Of a stretch of DNA of 64,000 bases, positions 47,268 to 58,629 are shown piece by piece. Numbering within the stretch: the first letter of the stretch is position 1; each line of letters opens with the position of its first letter. Made by a program: the position numbers and the translations under genes. The notes beneath the pieces were generated by a model. It was given only the letters and a program-made list of their open reading frames with translations, searched no databases and was not told the origin of the DNA. This stretch comes from Camelus bactrianus. Taxonomy: Eukaryota > Chordata > Mammalia > Artiodactyla > Camelidae. The stretch lies in NCBI RefSeq assembly GCF_048773025.1, contig NC_133558.1, positions 21,062,501-21,126,500 on the forward strand, read 5' to 3'.

Positions 47268-49440
47268 GAATTTAACAAGTGTTAGGTTTTGGGCCCAGTG
47301 CTAGAAATACAGATGAAAAAGGCATATTCCCTCCTTCAAGGGGTTGAGAGTCGATTGGGGGTGGTGGTCAATGAATACATAATCACACACAGCATGATGC
47401 GTTCAAATAAGAATGTGTTAAGTGCTTTGGAAGTAGTAGTTTTATGAAGATGGAGAAATAGGTGGGATGTGATCAGGAAGGTGGCTAAGAGTCTTGAAAG
47501 AAAAACAGCTGGACCAGCAGAATGTGAGGGAAGAGAAAAGCATTCCAAGGTGAGGGGTAGGTAAATGTGTGAAGGTCAAAGCATTCAGAGCTCCTTCCTT
47601 TGGAGACCTCTGTATAGTCGGATGTGAATATGGTGGAGGCTGCTCAGGTGTCCCTGTCTGGTAATGGGTGTGGGGTGAGGGAGTTGGAGAAGAATGTCAA
47701 GATGAGGTAGAAATTCAGGCAAGAGCCAAATCACATTGACTGTTATGCCACAAAGAGGGTGCTTTTTTACTTAGCAGATGATAGAGATATTAAAACAGAA
47801 GAGTCACAATTATTTTTTAACATTTTAGAGAAACTGTTCTGATGCTTCAACAGTGGACTGGAGCTTGAAAAGAATTGATGTAATGTAATACATTGTAATG
47901 TAATACATTACATCCACATGTAATAATTTTGATGTCTATGACATCAAAACTACAAATTGCACACACATACTGCCCTCTGGTAGCGGCATGGCACTAATTT
48001 AGGTGAGATAAGATAAGAGCTTGGATTAAGTCATGTCCAAAGGAGATGGAGGGAAGTGAGTATCAATATAATCAGGGCTTGGCTGCTGATTGGATGTGGA
48101 GGAGTCAGGGAGAGTGAACACCAACATTTCTAGCTTTGGTGACTGGGTGGGTCATCAGTGATGGACTGAAATGAAATAGAAAAGAATGTCAAAAAAAAAA
48201 AGTATGTCATAGAAGCACGTTTGATGAAGGAAAGAAGCAGTTCAGTTTTGTGCTGAATTTGAGGTGCCAGTGGAACAGCCACCAGGAGGTGTGAGGTATA
48301 TGGGTACAGATCTCAGGTGTGGGCTGAAGAACCTTCATTTGGGAGTCATCAGTGTTGAAGCAGAGGGGGTGGATAAGATCCAGGTAGACTGTGCAGGGGG
48401 AGGTGGAAGTGACAAAAGGACGTAAGTCCGCAGGAGTCCAAACCCCAAACCTCATACCAGTTATCATCCGGGATCCAGGCAGGAAAGTGGTATTTGTGCT
48501 GCCGAAGTGAGCACACAGCAGGAAAGTATAATCATTCTAGGTATTTCAGACTGAGGGAATTTAATACAGAGATGGTTATAAAAGTGTTAAAGAGGCCAGA
48601 AATGCCAGAGGATAAAAGAGAGGGGCTGGAGGTGCAAATAGGAAAGAGGAATGCCAGGAAATCAGAAGTTACTGTTGTCCCTGAGCTAGAATCCATGTCT
48701 ACACCTGCTGTTGTCCTGGGGGAGACACCATCAGAGTTGCCTCTGGATCTGCTGAAAAGGTACCATCTCCATCATGGATGGATCATTGAGCAGGTACTTC
48801 CTCTGCCCAGGAAGCTGGAGTCCAGAACCCCAGCATTCTTGCTGCTGCTATACCTATGAGGAAGTGCCACCCTGTTAGAAACTAAAGCAGAAAGCTTCTT
48901 GGTTTCTCCTGCCATCTGATCTCCCACCAGTGCCTCCTACTGAGAGAATCTAACAGGAAGCCACCACTAAGGAAGACTGGGAAATACACACCTTGCAGAT
49001 TCTCAGGCTGAGCAGTCCAGATCACATTGTAGGAGGGTGGGGCGTGGCACTGACACCAGACAATAACCAGATATCTGAAATGCACTAATTTGTAAGCATC
49101 TGGTGGCATGAGGGGCATCCAGAGAGCTGAGAGGAGAATAAGGAAGAAGCCAGTTCAGAGAAATAGAGGTGTTCCGTGAAGAAGGACAAAGTCAGCATTA
49201 TCAAATGCTACTCAGAAGTCAAGGGAGGACTGGAAAGTGTCCTTAGATTTGGTAATTAAGAGATGGTTGACAAATGTATTGAAAGCCGTTTCAGTGTTGT
49301 AGTGGGAGTTGACTCCAGATTGTGGTGGGCTGAGAAGTAAGTAGGAGGTGAAGAAGAAACTGTCAGTGTATATGCTGCAAGTCTGATAGAGAAGAAAGAA
49401 AGAGAAAGACAGAAGGGGTGGGGGAGAGGCAGTGAGAAAG
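47268..49440 (-). repeat. Long L2 LINE copy (antisense)
   Basis: Plus-strand wording 'gggcccagtgctagaaatacagatgaaaaaggc', 'gaagagaaaagcattccaagg', 'ggattggatgtggaggagtcagggagagtgaac', 'ttcagttttgtgctgaatttgaggtgcc', 'gggagtcatcagtgtt' and 'tatcaaatgctactcagaagtcaaggg' follows antisense L2 in order. Open frames here (for example 48494-48859) are decayed or antisense and not genes. Confidence 0.75.
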
Positions 49441-49850
49441 ATCTGATGTGGCAATTAAGTCATTTTAGAAATCAATCTATGTGAATATGGGCCTTTCAAA
49501 ATCCACTCTCCCTTTTGAGAAACAAATAACAGCAGCAGTAATAGCCCCCGCCCCCGCCAAAAACAACCCATGACCTCCTGCATATTCTGAAATGCTAATG
49601 TGTACATATGTGTGTGTGCCTGTGTGTATGTGTGGTGGGGGTGGGGAGACTGTCAGGGTTGGGGTAGGGCTTGGAAATCATTGTGTGACACTTCGAAAAA
49701 AACAGTAGCTCATTCTCCTAGTGTCCCACCCTTTGTGGATTAAGCCAGCAGTGGTTCCTGCAGTGGGAATATTCAGCCCACTTAGGGTTTACTGACATCA
49801 CCAGAACTGTAGGGGGCAATGGATAGCACACAGCGACCTAGAGTTCTGAC
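49441..49850. other. Intergenic DNA, nothing recognised
   Basis: Includes a G/T-rich 'tgtgtgtgcc' stretch. No gene is seen. Confidence 0.35.
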
Positions 49851-49854
49851 CCAG

Positions 49855-50105
49855 GAGCGGGCAAACTTTTTCTGTAAAGGACCAGATAGCAAATATTTGT
49901 TCCCTAGAATTTTGCTCTTATTCTTAACCTTTTTACTTATGAACACTGACATTTAAATTTCATATAATTTTCGTGAGTCACGAAATATAATTCTTTTGCT
50001 TTTTTCCCCAAACCATTTAAAAGCGCAAAAACCGTTCTGAGTTCTAGGGCCATATAAACACATATAGGCTGAATTTTGATCCCAGACCATAGTCTGCTGT
50101 ACATT
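49855..50105 (+). mobile_element. hAT-Charlie-type DNA transposon fragment
   Basis: Starts with 'gagcgggcaaactttttctgtaaaggaccagatagcaaatattt', a common terminal block of an old hAT family, and ends with other-terminus-like sequence near 'accatagtctgctgtac'. The interior is diverged and the family is not resolved. Confidence 0.55.
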
Positions 50106-50895
50106 GTCTATGTGTGTAGTCAAAATTGGGATGGGGAACCCAAAATAAACCCATCCTCCAAAGAGCCCAGTTCCTCCTTGGGCACAGCAATTGGTTAATG
50201 AATATGTTGTGCCCCAGATACATTGTTTGGGAGGAGGTCTGGGGGAGGCAGGGGGCACAGGAGGAGGAGGACTGGGTGAGAGGACTAGGACAGCAGACAC
50301 TGCCTCTACTCAGGTGGGAGGAACAAAGGGGGTCCAAGTTCTCCACAGAGAGTAGAGTGTGGATAAGACCAACATGAGGGGAAATATAACCACCCATCAT
50401 CAAGACAAAGGCAAGGTGTGGTTAATCCCCTTCTCTCCCAGTATAAATGCTAACAAGTTCAAACATTTATAACTACCCTTCCCTCTATATAATCCTTCCT
50501 GTCAGGATCCTGCAACAATCTCCATAATAGAGATCACAAAAATAGTCTTGAATACATTTGGGGAAGTGGTAATTGTGAGCAAGAGAAGAGCAAGACAGCC
50601 AGTTCTGCATCCTAGTAACTTGCTGTCTCTGGTAATTAGATATGAATGCTTCTGAAAATAATGGCACAACACCTGTAAATCCTTTCTAACACTCAGCTTT
50701 CCATCCCTTTCTAGTAGTGCCCCATTTTCTTTTTCCTGACAGAGCCAAGTTTCCTGAAAAAGTCGTGGGCAACCATCTCTCATTCTCACAATGAAATTGT
50801 TCATTTTTGTTTTGCTAGACCAAATGGACTCTTTGCAGGCTCTGCAATATTTTACACCCTTGGCCGCGCCCTCCTTCCTAAAACAGTCTTTTTCT
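50106..50895. other. Intergenic DNA, nothing recognised
   Basis: Open frames on both strands (up to 119 codons, 50044-50403 minus) lack family features. Confidence 0.35.
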
Positions 50896-50899
50896 TTTT

Positions 50900-51210
50900 T
50901 TTTTTTTTTGGCATCCCTTACAGCATTCTCTCCTAATTTTTCCTCTCACTTCTCTAGCATCCTGTCTCCTTCATGGACTCCTTTTCTTCAGCTATCCCTT
51001 AAATGCTGGTGTTCCCTGGAGTTTGGTCCTCAATCTCTTCTCTTCTTACATTATATGCTTGCCCTGGATGGTATTTACTCCCACCTGTCTTCAGTTACCA
51101 CCTACTTGCCAACATCGTCCAAATTTCCCCCTTCAGCTCAGGTCTTGCTCTGAGTTCCACACCACCCATACATCCAACTGCCTTTAGGCATCTCCACTTT
51201 GATGTGGTGC
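50900..51210 (+). repeat. L2 LINE fragment
   Basis: 'ggtattactcccacctg'-type text, 'tccacaccacccatacatccaactgcctttaggcatctccactttgatgtgg' is the sense strand of the L2 segment seen antisense near 48250. Confidence 0.7.
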
Positions 51211-51437
51211 AACAGCAGTTCTCAAACTGTACTCTCCACAAAATAGTGTTCCTGAAGAAATATTTTTATACATAAATTTGATAGTAGTAATTTTTTATTT
51301 TTAAATTTATTTCAACACAGATGCAAAAAATATCAACATGTTTATATAATAGTTTTTATTATGCAATAATTTATTGTATTTAATAAGGCTATTTTGGTTG
51401 TAAGCAACAGAAACCAATTCTGGCTAACTCAACTTTT

Positions 51438-51507
51438 TTTTTTTTCCAGTTCCCTACTAGGCCCTGGTGAACTCAGAGTTGGAGGAAAAATGGCGTATTC
51501 TTTAGGT
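51438..51507 (-). mobile_element. Very short retrocopy with target-site duplication
   Basis: A 70-bp insert begins with a T run (reverse of a poly(A) tail) and is flanked by an exact 13-bp repeat TAACTCAACTTTT (51425-51437 and 51508-51520). On the minus strand it would be about 57 bases of transcript ending CTAGTAGGGAACTGG followed by A12. The parent transcript is not recognised. Confidence 0.65.
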
Positions 51508-51520
51508 TAACTCAACTTTT

Positions 51521-52080
51521 AAGGGCCAATTTATTGGACAGATACTGAGCAAGCTCATGAAATCAAAAGAAGGGTGGAATAAGCTAGTCACAGGAAGGGG
51601 AACCACAGGGCCTTAGCAGCAGGGGTTGAGTTGCCATTAACAGATGCCTCACCTTCAAAGGCCTCCAGCCTCTATCTTTCAAGTTTCACATTGCTGGGAG
51701 AGACAATCTGGCCGGCTTGGCTTGTATTAGGTTTGTACTCTGGATCAATCATCAGTGGCCAGGTACAACATCATCTCTGTGAATCAGAGCTACTCCCAGA
51801 GAAGGGGAATTATGAACCAAACCACTACCTCGTTACAGCTATCCTGAACGTATGGCATCCCAGACAATTGCATGAGATCATCTGAGGCATAAACATGAGA
51901 TTAAATCTGTGCATTAATGCCCAGACAGCATTTCCCAATTAACTGCCCGGGTAGTACATGCCATATACCTGGTGACCTCTGGTCTGCCATGAATCTTGAC
52001 ACAAATTCAAAATATACATATGATCTGACTCAATGTTGATTGATTAATTATACTATTTAAATTCCACTAACTGATTTCCT
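51521..52080. other. Intergenic DNA, probable old repeat
   Basis: The host sequence around the short retrocopy ('ttggttgtaagcaacagaaacc ... ccaatttattgg') resembles the end of an old interspersed repeat, but the family is not resolved. No gene is seen. Confidence 0.35.
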
Positions 52081-52084
52081 TTGG

Positions 52085-52560
52085 ATCTATGTCCAAGTTA
52101 AAAAAATTTTTTTACTATGAAAAATTTCAGACACATACAAAAGAGAAGAATCTAATAAACCTCCATGTACAAGTTTCATCAATTTTCAACATTCTAAAAG
52201 CCTTCCATTCTTATTTCATCTATTATCCTGTTTCAAACACTTTTTCCCCCCCAAGGCTTTTTTGGTTTTTTTTGTTTTGTTTTGTTTCGTTTTTTAGCTT
52301 TTAATTGAAGTGTTTGCTGTTTTTTGTTTTTGTTTTCATAATGCCACATACATTTTTTCTGGAGTATTTAAACAAACTCTATCATTTTATTTCACTAGGA
52401 AACATTTCTAAGGGTATCTGTAATAACTTTTCCTTTAACATAACTACCATACTATCACCATAACCAACAAAATTAAAAACAATTGCTTTACCTCATTTAA
52501 CCCAATCTGTGTTCATTTTCCCCCAATTATGTCTAAAAGAAAGTTTTAAATGAAAAGCAC
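52085..52560. repeat. Old interspersed repeat, family unresolved
   Basis: 'aatctaataaacctccatgtacaagtttcatcaattttcaac' and 'taactaccatactatcaccataaccaac' belong to a widespread mammalian repeat whose name I cannot fix by eye. Confidence 0.4.
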
Positions 52561-53125
52561 TCTTGTGGTTTTCAAATTGTGCCTTCATTAAAAAAAACTT
52601 AGTGAGTTTTCTGTTTTACATTGTCTCATAAACTCCTGCTGAATGTTCAATAATGAATTCTATTAGGCAAATTAAGTTCAGGAGGTACCTCTCTCTCAAA
52701 ATTTATGAAACGAAACTCACCACCTTCCCTTCCCCATATGTTCCAGCTCTCATATTCAAGACCTAAGTGTGTTAATTGACTGGCCACCTGATCAGATGAA
52801 CGACAAATGTTTGAGTCAATTTTGGCAACTTCATCTTCCTCAAACCTTCTCATCTAATTATCAAGTCTTATCTGTTCCACTTCTGTATCTCTTGAATCGT
52901 CCTCCATTCCCACTGGTTCAGGCCCTCGTTGGTTTGCTTGGTTTTTTTTCCTGGATGACTGCAATTTTCTTATAAATGATCTGTTTCTATCTTATTCTTT
53001 TTTGCTGGGCTGCCAAGGGGATGTTTTTATTAGGCACATTTTATCACATCATACTAATGTATGAAAACCTTCCATCATTCTCTGCAATCTGCTTTCCTTG
53101 GCATGACCCTAAATGATCTGGACCC
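52561..53125. other. Intergenic DNA, nothing recognised
   Basis: No gene or clear repeat was seen. Confidence 0.3.
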
Positions 53126-53129
53126 ATTT

Positions 53130-53415
53130 AACCTATTTCCATCTGTCCTTTGAGACAAAGTCTCACCTCCCTCAGGAAGCCTTGGGACCCAGAGTGGAGA
53201 TTAGTAGCCTCTTCAGTGTGCTTCCACAGCACTGTCTTGCCGTTATCATAATTTTTATTGTATTATTCTCTTCTGTTTATGTCTGTTTCACAGTCACCTC
53301 ACTCCCACTGCAAGATCCTCAAAGGATCTTGTCCTGTTCTTCTTCTTTTTTTTTTTTTTTTTAACATTTTCAGCATCTACAAAGAAGGCCCACCAGCAAG
53401 TGACTACTCACTGGA
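53130..53415 (+). repeat. L2 LINE 3' end
   Basis: 'gtctcacctccctcaggaagccttgggac', 'cacagcactgtcttgccgttatcataa', 'gtctgtttcacagtcacc' and a terminal T-rich stretch follow the L2 3' end. Confidence 0.85.
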
Positions 53416-53844
53416 TGAATAAATGGGCTATAAGTAACTGAGGGTGCTAAAGCTGAGCTGGGAAGAGCCTTCAAGCATTATATGAAGGATAGCCTGTCCC
53501 TTCTAACACAGGTATTTCAATAGTAGCTCTTACCAGGCATGTCTGTGGGCTACTCTACAAACACCTTCACCCCCACTGCCTTCACCATGTACCCCACCAC
53601 TCTTTGCATTCTTCCTACTCCCTGCCACAGCCTGCTTCAGAGAGCAAACCTGGCCATCCAGCTCCCACATTTACCCTCGTTCCCAGCTAAGTGTTCTCTC
53701 TTCATGTACACATACATTCTGCCCTTTTAGCTTCATTATTATTGACAGCATATAGCAATTCTGTCAACTACTCTACAAAATTGGTATCAATCCCATTATG
53801 CAAACAAGAAGTCTGTGGCTCAAAGTGGTTCATTTATTTATTTA

Positions 53845-54265
53845 GTAAATATGGATTGATTACCTTCTATGTGCCTGGCAGTATGCTGGGCACCAGACAC
53901 CTAATTATCAAACTTATAATCTAATGAAAAAAGAGACATTAAAAAAGTACACATAGAAACCTACAAATGCAAAGGCACTATGAAGGAAAAGAACTGAGAT
54001 CCATAAGAGAGACTAACTGAAACAGGGAACCTAGTGATACTGAGATGGGCTCTGAAGGGTGAGTAGGAGTTAGCCAGTGGGAAGAAGAGTGCTCCAGTGG
54101 AGGGAACAGCATGTGTAAGGCCGTGAAGCAGGCAAAGGGCTGGCTCCTTCAAGATGAAGAAGACTAGTGTAGTTGGTGCATAATTAGCGAATAAGAGAGG
54201 ACAGCAAATGAGGCTAGAGGCAGGAAGAAGCAAGACCACATGGGACCTTCCAGACGACAGCAAGA
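53845..54265 (-). repeat. L2 LINE fragment (antisense)
   Basis: 'ttctatgtgcctggcagtatgctgggcaccag', 'agagtgctccagtggagggaacagcatgtgtaaggccgtgaagcagg' and 'aagaagcaagaccacatgggacctt' follow antisense L2. Confidence 0.8.
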
Positions 54266-54654
54266 TTCGGATTCTCGTCTAAGTGCAATGAATTTGAACG
54301 CTACGACTACTTTATTCCTTCATTTCACTCATGAAATGTGTGCTAGGGTTCCTAGCTGACTTACCTCCAGTCTCTCCAAAGCCAATCCATGGTGCACACT
54401 GTTGTCAAATAAATCTCCCTATAAAGGTAGCTCTTACTTTCCCTCTCAAAAAACTTAAACAGCTCCCTCCTTTTTACAAGACTCAGTCTGAATTAGTGGA
54501 CCTGGGTTTTCAGGTTCCCTACACTCTGAATACTATCCCCAGACTACAGAAATTGCTCTCCAATATCAGTAATGACTCCCAGTTATGAACCTAGGGAGTT
54601 TTTCCCCTTTCTTCACTCTCTCACACTTACCTGCAGGATCTCATTCAATCAGAA

Positions 54655-55130
54655 CGGGGGTTCTTAACTGGCAGTCCACATGCCGTAAAATTCAAGGGTC
54701 CATGAACTTGGATGAATTAAAAAGAGCTACTTTTATTTTTAAGAACATCTAACTAACTGAAATTTAATTTTATGAATGTTGAGAACAAGTCTTTGTAGTA
54801 CTAGCAGTAACCGTAATGTTGTCATCAATAGAAACCACCACCTATGAATATTTCCGTATCACATACACAGACATCTCAAAATATCTCTATAGTTATAACT
54901 TGTTAGGCCTGCCAATAAATCATTTTACTTAATGTATTAGTTAAGAAACACATGTGTTCTATTAGTAAGGGAACACCTATTACTACATAATCACACACTT
55001 CTTTATATATTTGGATAATTGTGTATTTTATTTGTGCATTTACAAACATTATTGTCAGACAAGGGCCAAAGGCTCTACCAAACTGCCAAATAAGTCCATG
55101 GCACAGACAAGCTTTAAAAAGCTCTGATTA
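54655..55130 (+). mobile_element. Old DNA transposon (hAT-like), family unresolved
   Basis: Opens 'gggggttcttaactggcagtccacatg' with 'gggtccatgaacttggatg', and closes 'gtccatggcacagacaagctttaaaaagctctga', which looks like degraded complementary termini. The interior 'cactagcagtaaccgtaatgttgtcatcaatagaaacca'-type text is typical of this element. Non-coding here. Confidence 0.5.
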
Positions 55131-55149
55131 GTCATTCATTCAATAAACG

Positions 55150-55425
55150 TGAAGTCTTCACTGGAGCCCTCTGGCTTCCTCATGTTATGTTGTTCTGCTT
55201 TTCCTTCTTGTTTGACACTCCTCCACTGGTTCCACTTGCTATTCTTGCTCCCTTTGTGAGGGTCTAACCCAAAGCTCAATCCTTAACCCACAACTAAATT
55301 CTTCTGTCCATCCTCCCTTATAAATCTCACCTACATGCATGACTGAGTTAAACTATACCTCAAAGATGACTCCCAAATCTACCTCTACTAATCTTTTTTT
55401 CTCCAACTTTAAGCCTAGATCTTAA
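55150..55425 (+). repeat. L2 LINE fragment
   Basis: 'ctcctccactggttccacttgctattcttg', 'gttaaactatacctcaaagatgactcccaaatctac' follow sense L2. Confidence 0.65.
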
Positions 55426-55434
55426 AACACCTGC

Positions 55435-55662
55435 TGTGCCTATCCAGAGGTAGACTGCCCAGGTTCAAATTCCAGCTCTGGACACTTACTAAATGTGTAA
55501 CTGCGGATAAATTATTTAGTATCTCTTGCTTCAGTTGCTTCAGTTGAAAAAAGAGGGCGATAACAATAGTATTTACTTTATAGGGTTATAAGGATTAGAA
55601 AAGTTAATATATATAAGCACTTATAATAGGGCCTGAGACATTTTAAGAACTCAATATAATAA
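55435..55662 (+). repeat. MIR SINE, nearly full length
   Basis: 'actgcccaggttcaaattccagctctggacacttac', 'gtgtaactgcggataaattatttag', 'tatagggttataaggattagaaaagttaatata' and 'gcctgagacattttaagaactcaata' cover the MIR consensus almost end to end. Confidence 0.9.
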
Positions 55663-55663
55663 C

Positions 55664-55768
55664 CTATGATGAAAAATAATATGTATGTATAACTGAATCA
55701 CTATGCTATACAGCAGAAACTAATACAACATTGTAAATCAATGATACTTCAATTAAAAATTTTTAAAC
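55664..55768 (+). repeat. L1 3' end, cetartiodactyl type
   Basis: 'atgtataactgaatcactatgctatacagcagaaactaatacaacattgtaaatcaatgatacttcaatt' plus A-rich tail. Confidence 0.85.
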
Positions 55769-55956
55769 CTCAATAAATGTTGGCTATCACCAACCTCATC
55801 TCTTTCCAACCCCTGATATTTTTATTTGGCGTTTATTAACAGGTATAGTGATAGCCACCAGGGATATGAAGAGAGAATTCCTATCTAATGACATAATTCC
55901 AATCAAGCCATTGTTCACAAATTTTCAGTGTCTCCCCACTAACTTAACAGCCCTGA

Positions 55957-56098
55957 CCTCAGAGGGTATAGCTCAGTGGTAGAGTGTGTGCTTAGCATGC
56001 ACAAGGTCCTGGGTTCAATTTCCAGTACCTCTATTAAAAAAAAAAAAACAACTGTTAAATAAAAAGACCTAATTACCACCCACACCACACACAAAAAC
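55957..56098 (+). mobile_element. Camelid tRNA-Ala SINE, copy 9
   Basis: Well preserved: 'gggtatagctcagtggtagagtgtgtgcttagcatgcacaaggtcctgggttcaatttccagtacctc'. The A-rich linker, 'cctaattacc' and tail follow. Confidence 0.93.
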
Positions 56099-56961
56099 CA
56101 AACTTAACAGGACTGGAACTCCTTCATAACATTGCCTTATATAAAGTTACCTTCCAGTCTTCTCTCCTGCTCTACTTCTTGTAGCTTATATTCTATTCTG
56201 GCCAGACTGGACTGCAATGCTGTCTATGAAAATGACCTGCCTTTCCTCACACTGCTCCTGTGTATCAAATATTTATCTGACAGCAATAATTTTGTCTCAC
56301 TTTGATTATTTCCCCAGCACTATGCATGGCACCCCATAGTATACATACATTACAATCTTATCTAATTCACATACTTGTTAAACATCAATTTCCTTCACCA
56401 CATTTGCTCACTTTGTGAGCACCTCATATTGGCTGGGTACTGTACCAGGAACTGGGGATTTTTTTTTTTTTTTTTTGAAGAATAACGTGGTCCTCTTCTC
56501 AAGATCAAAGTCTAGTAAGGGACAGAGACACAGGTGGCATCACATAAGTGCCCTTCATTGTGAAAGGTGCAGTCATAAGAGAAAGGGACACCAAGGAATG
56601 AGCAGTCAACTCAATTTGGAAAACAAGAGTAGGCTTTTCAGATGATGGTCGTGAGCTTAGAAGGACTGGGGGAAAGCCTATTCCATGTAGTGAACACAGT
56701 ATGTGTAAAATACAAAGGCATAAAACAAAATGGTGTCTGGGGAACAGTTCAATATGGCTGAGGATAGGGCCCAAGAGGAAGTGGCTAGACATGAGGCTGG
56801 AGAGGTAGGCAGACTTTTCTGGTAAGCACAGGAATTTGGACTTTATCACAAAGGCAATAAGGAATTAATACAGGGCTTAAAAGGAGCCTATGGCCAGAGC
56901 TGTATCTTGTAAAGCTCACTGGCATTACTGTGGCAGAGGCAGAGGGGAAAAGCTAGAGCAG

Positions 56962-57172
56962 CACTGTTGAACGGAACTCTCTTCAGTGGGGGAAATGTTC
57001 TATAATTTGTGCTATCTACTGTGACAACTGCTAGGCACATGTGGCTAATGAGAATTTGAAATGTGGCTGGTACATCTGAGGAACTAAATTTAAAATTATA
57101 TTCAGTATTAATTTAAATAGCCATATGTAGCCAGTGGCTACCATATTGGACAGTGTCGCTTTAGAGATCAGG
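56962..57172 (+). mobile_element. MER3-like hAT DNA transposon
   Basis: 'gcagcactgttgaacggaactctc', 'gaaatgttctataatttgtgctatc', 'ggcacatgtggctaatgagaatttgaaatgtggctggt' and 'agtggctaccatattggacagtgtcgct'. The ends are roughly complementary. Family name from memory. Confidence 0.65.
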
Positions 57173-57302
57173 AAATCAGGAAGCTGTAGACATAGCTCAG
57201 GTGATAGAACTAGGACAGAGTGTGAGTCAATGGTTATACCAGAAGGCAAAAAAATAAGTCTAGGGGATACAAAGTTGTAAAAAATGAAATCAAGAATGGC
57301 TC

Positions 57303-57437
57303 CAAGAGAGAGGGGATAGCTCAGTGGCAGAGTGCCTGCCTAGCGTGCACAAGGTCCTGGGTTCAATCCCTGTACCTCCACTTAAAAAATCAGTAAATAA
57401 ATAAACATAATTACCTCCTCCCCTTAAAAAAAAAAAA
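57303..57437 (+). mobile_element. Camelid tRNA-Ala SINE, copy 10, with target-site duplication
   Basis: 'ggggatagctcagtggcagagtgcctgcctagcgtgcacaagg', 'gggttcaatccctgtacctcc' and 'aattacctcctcccc' plus A tail. It is flanked by an exact 11-bp repeat AAGAATGGCTC (57292-57302 and 57438-57448). Confidence 0.94.
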
Positions 57438-58629
57438 AAGAATGGCTCTCAGATTCCAGGGTTTTTTTTTTTTTGACTGAATGGCTGCCATTAGCCAGGA
57501 TAATACAGAAGCAGGTTTTGTACATCGATTTTTAACATGCGGAAGTGTCTGAAGGTTATCCAAGTGGTAAAATTTAGTACTTGAGTTTAGCTCCGGAGAG
57601 TTGCCTGAACTAAAAACACAGATTTGAGAGGCTTCAAGCCATTGAGTGAGATTACCTAGAGAAGATGAACAAAACTAAAAGTAAACTGAGGCAAAATCCT
57701 GGCAAACATCAACAGGGGCTAAAGAAGAAGAGTTCACAGAGGAGACCAGCAGAACCTCTGGACAAGCAGAGAAACAAGTGAGAAGTGGTCACAGAAGTCA
57801 AGGGTGTAGAAAATTTCAGGAAGGAAGCATGATCAAATGTCAAATACTTGAGAGGTCAAATAAGGTGAGAACTGAGAAGTGCTTCCTGACTTTGCCAATT
57901 AGGAGATTCTTGGTGACATTTCCATCAAAGAGTCTCAGTAGTGGAAGAAATGGGCTGAAGAGTGGGATGGGGCAGAGAGAGGAAAATTAAGATGACAATT
58001 TCAGGTCTTGACTGTGCAGGGAGCTAAGAGGTAAATAAGAGAGCCTATAAGAGGATACATATCGATAAGGTTACTTTTTTCTTTCCTTTTTCTTTGGCTG
58101 GGAAACTAGCAGAAGGGAGAAGTTAAAAATGTCAACTGGTAGAAAACAGAGGATAGCTTCAGAGTAACAGATAAGGTCGACCAGGTCAAAAGGAAATAAA
58201 TTTCCTTAATCCGAAGAGAGGACTTCTAGTACAATGGTGAAGGGACACAGACCTGGCCCAGTTTACAGGTAGGAGACGGAAGGCCAAGAGTTCTCCTATA
58301 AATTGGCCTTTCCGTCCTGTTGGTGGGGAGTGGGGGTTTTGAACCACACTCTGAGGGTCAAGGGAAGGATTATTGCCTTTGAACAGAAGGTCCACTTTAG
58401 GTGGCAACCAACCCCAGATTAGATTTTTATGGGTTTGATTCAAGATTGAGCAGAGGGTAAAGCCTTAGAAAAAGCAGAAGCGTTTTAACTTAAATGGAAG
58501 AAACAAGTAAAGTCAAAGTGATCGCAAGGCTGGTTAAGTTTTGTAGAAGGCAGAGTCCAAGTGGCAGGTCTTAATGAAGTAATGAAGTCTAGGTAGATTC
58601 AGGGGAAGTGAAAGTTTATAAAGCAGCCT

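Larger units (their letters stand above)
56410..58065 (-). repeat. L2 LINE (antisense), interrupted by MER3-like element and SINE
   Basis: Plus-strand text 'gggtactgtaccaggaactgggga', 'ccatgtagtgaacacagtatgtgtaaaatacaaaggc', 'gatgatcaaatgtcaaatacttgagaggtcaaataaggtgagaac'-type and 'ggtgacatttccatcaaagagtctcagtagtgg' follows antisense L2, as at 47-49 kb. The two insertions split it into three pieces. Confidence 0.7.

Noticed and set aside
48494-48859. 121-codon open frame between DMA and BRD2
   Set aside because: It lies inside an antisense L2 LINE copy.
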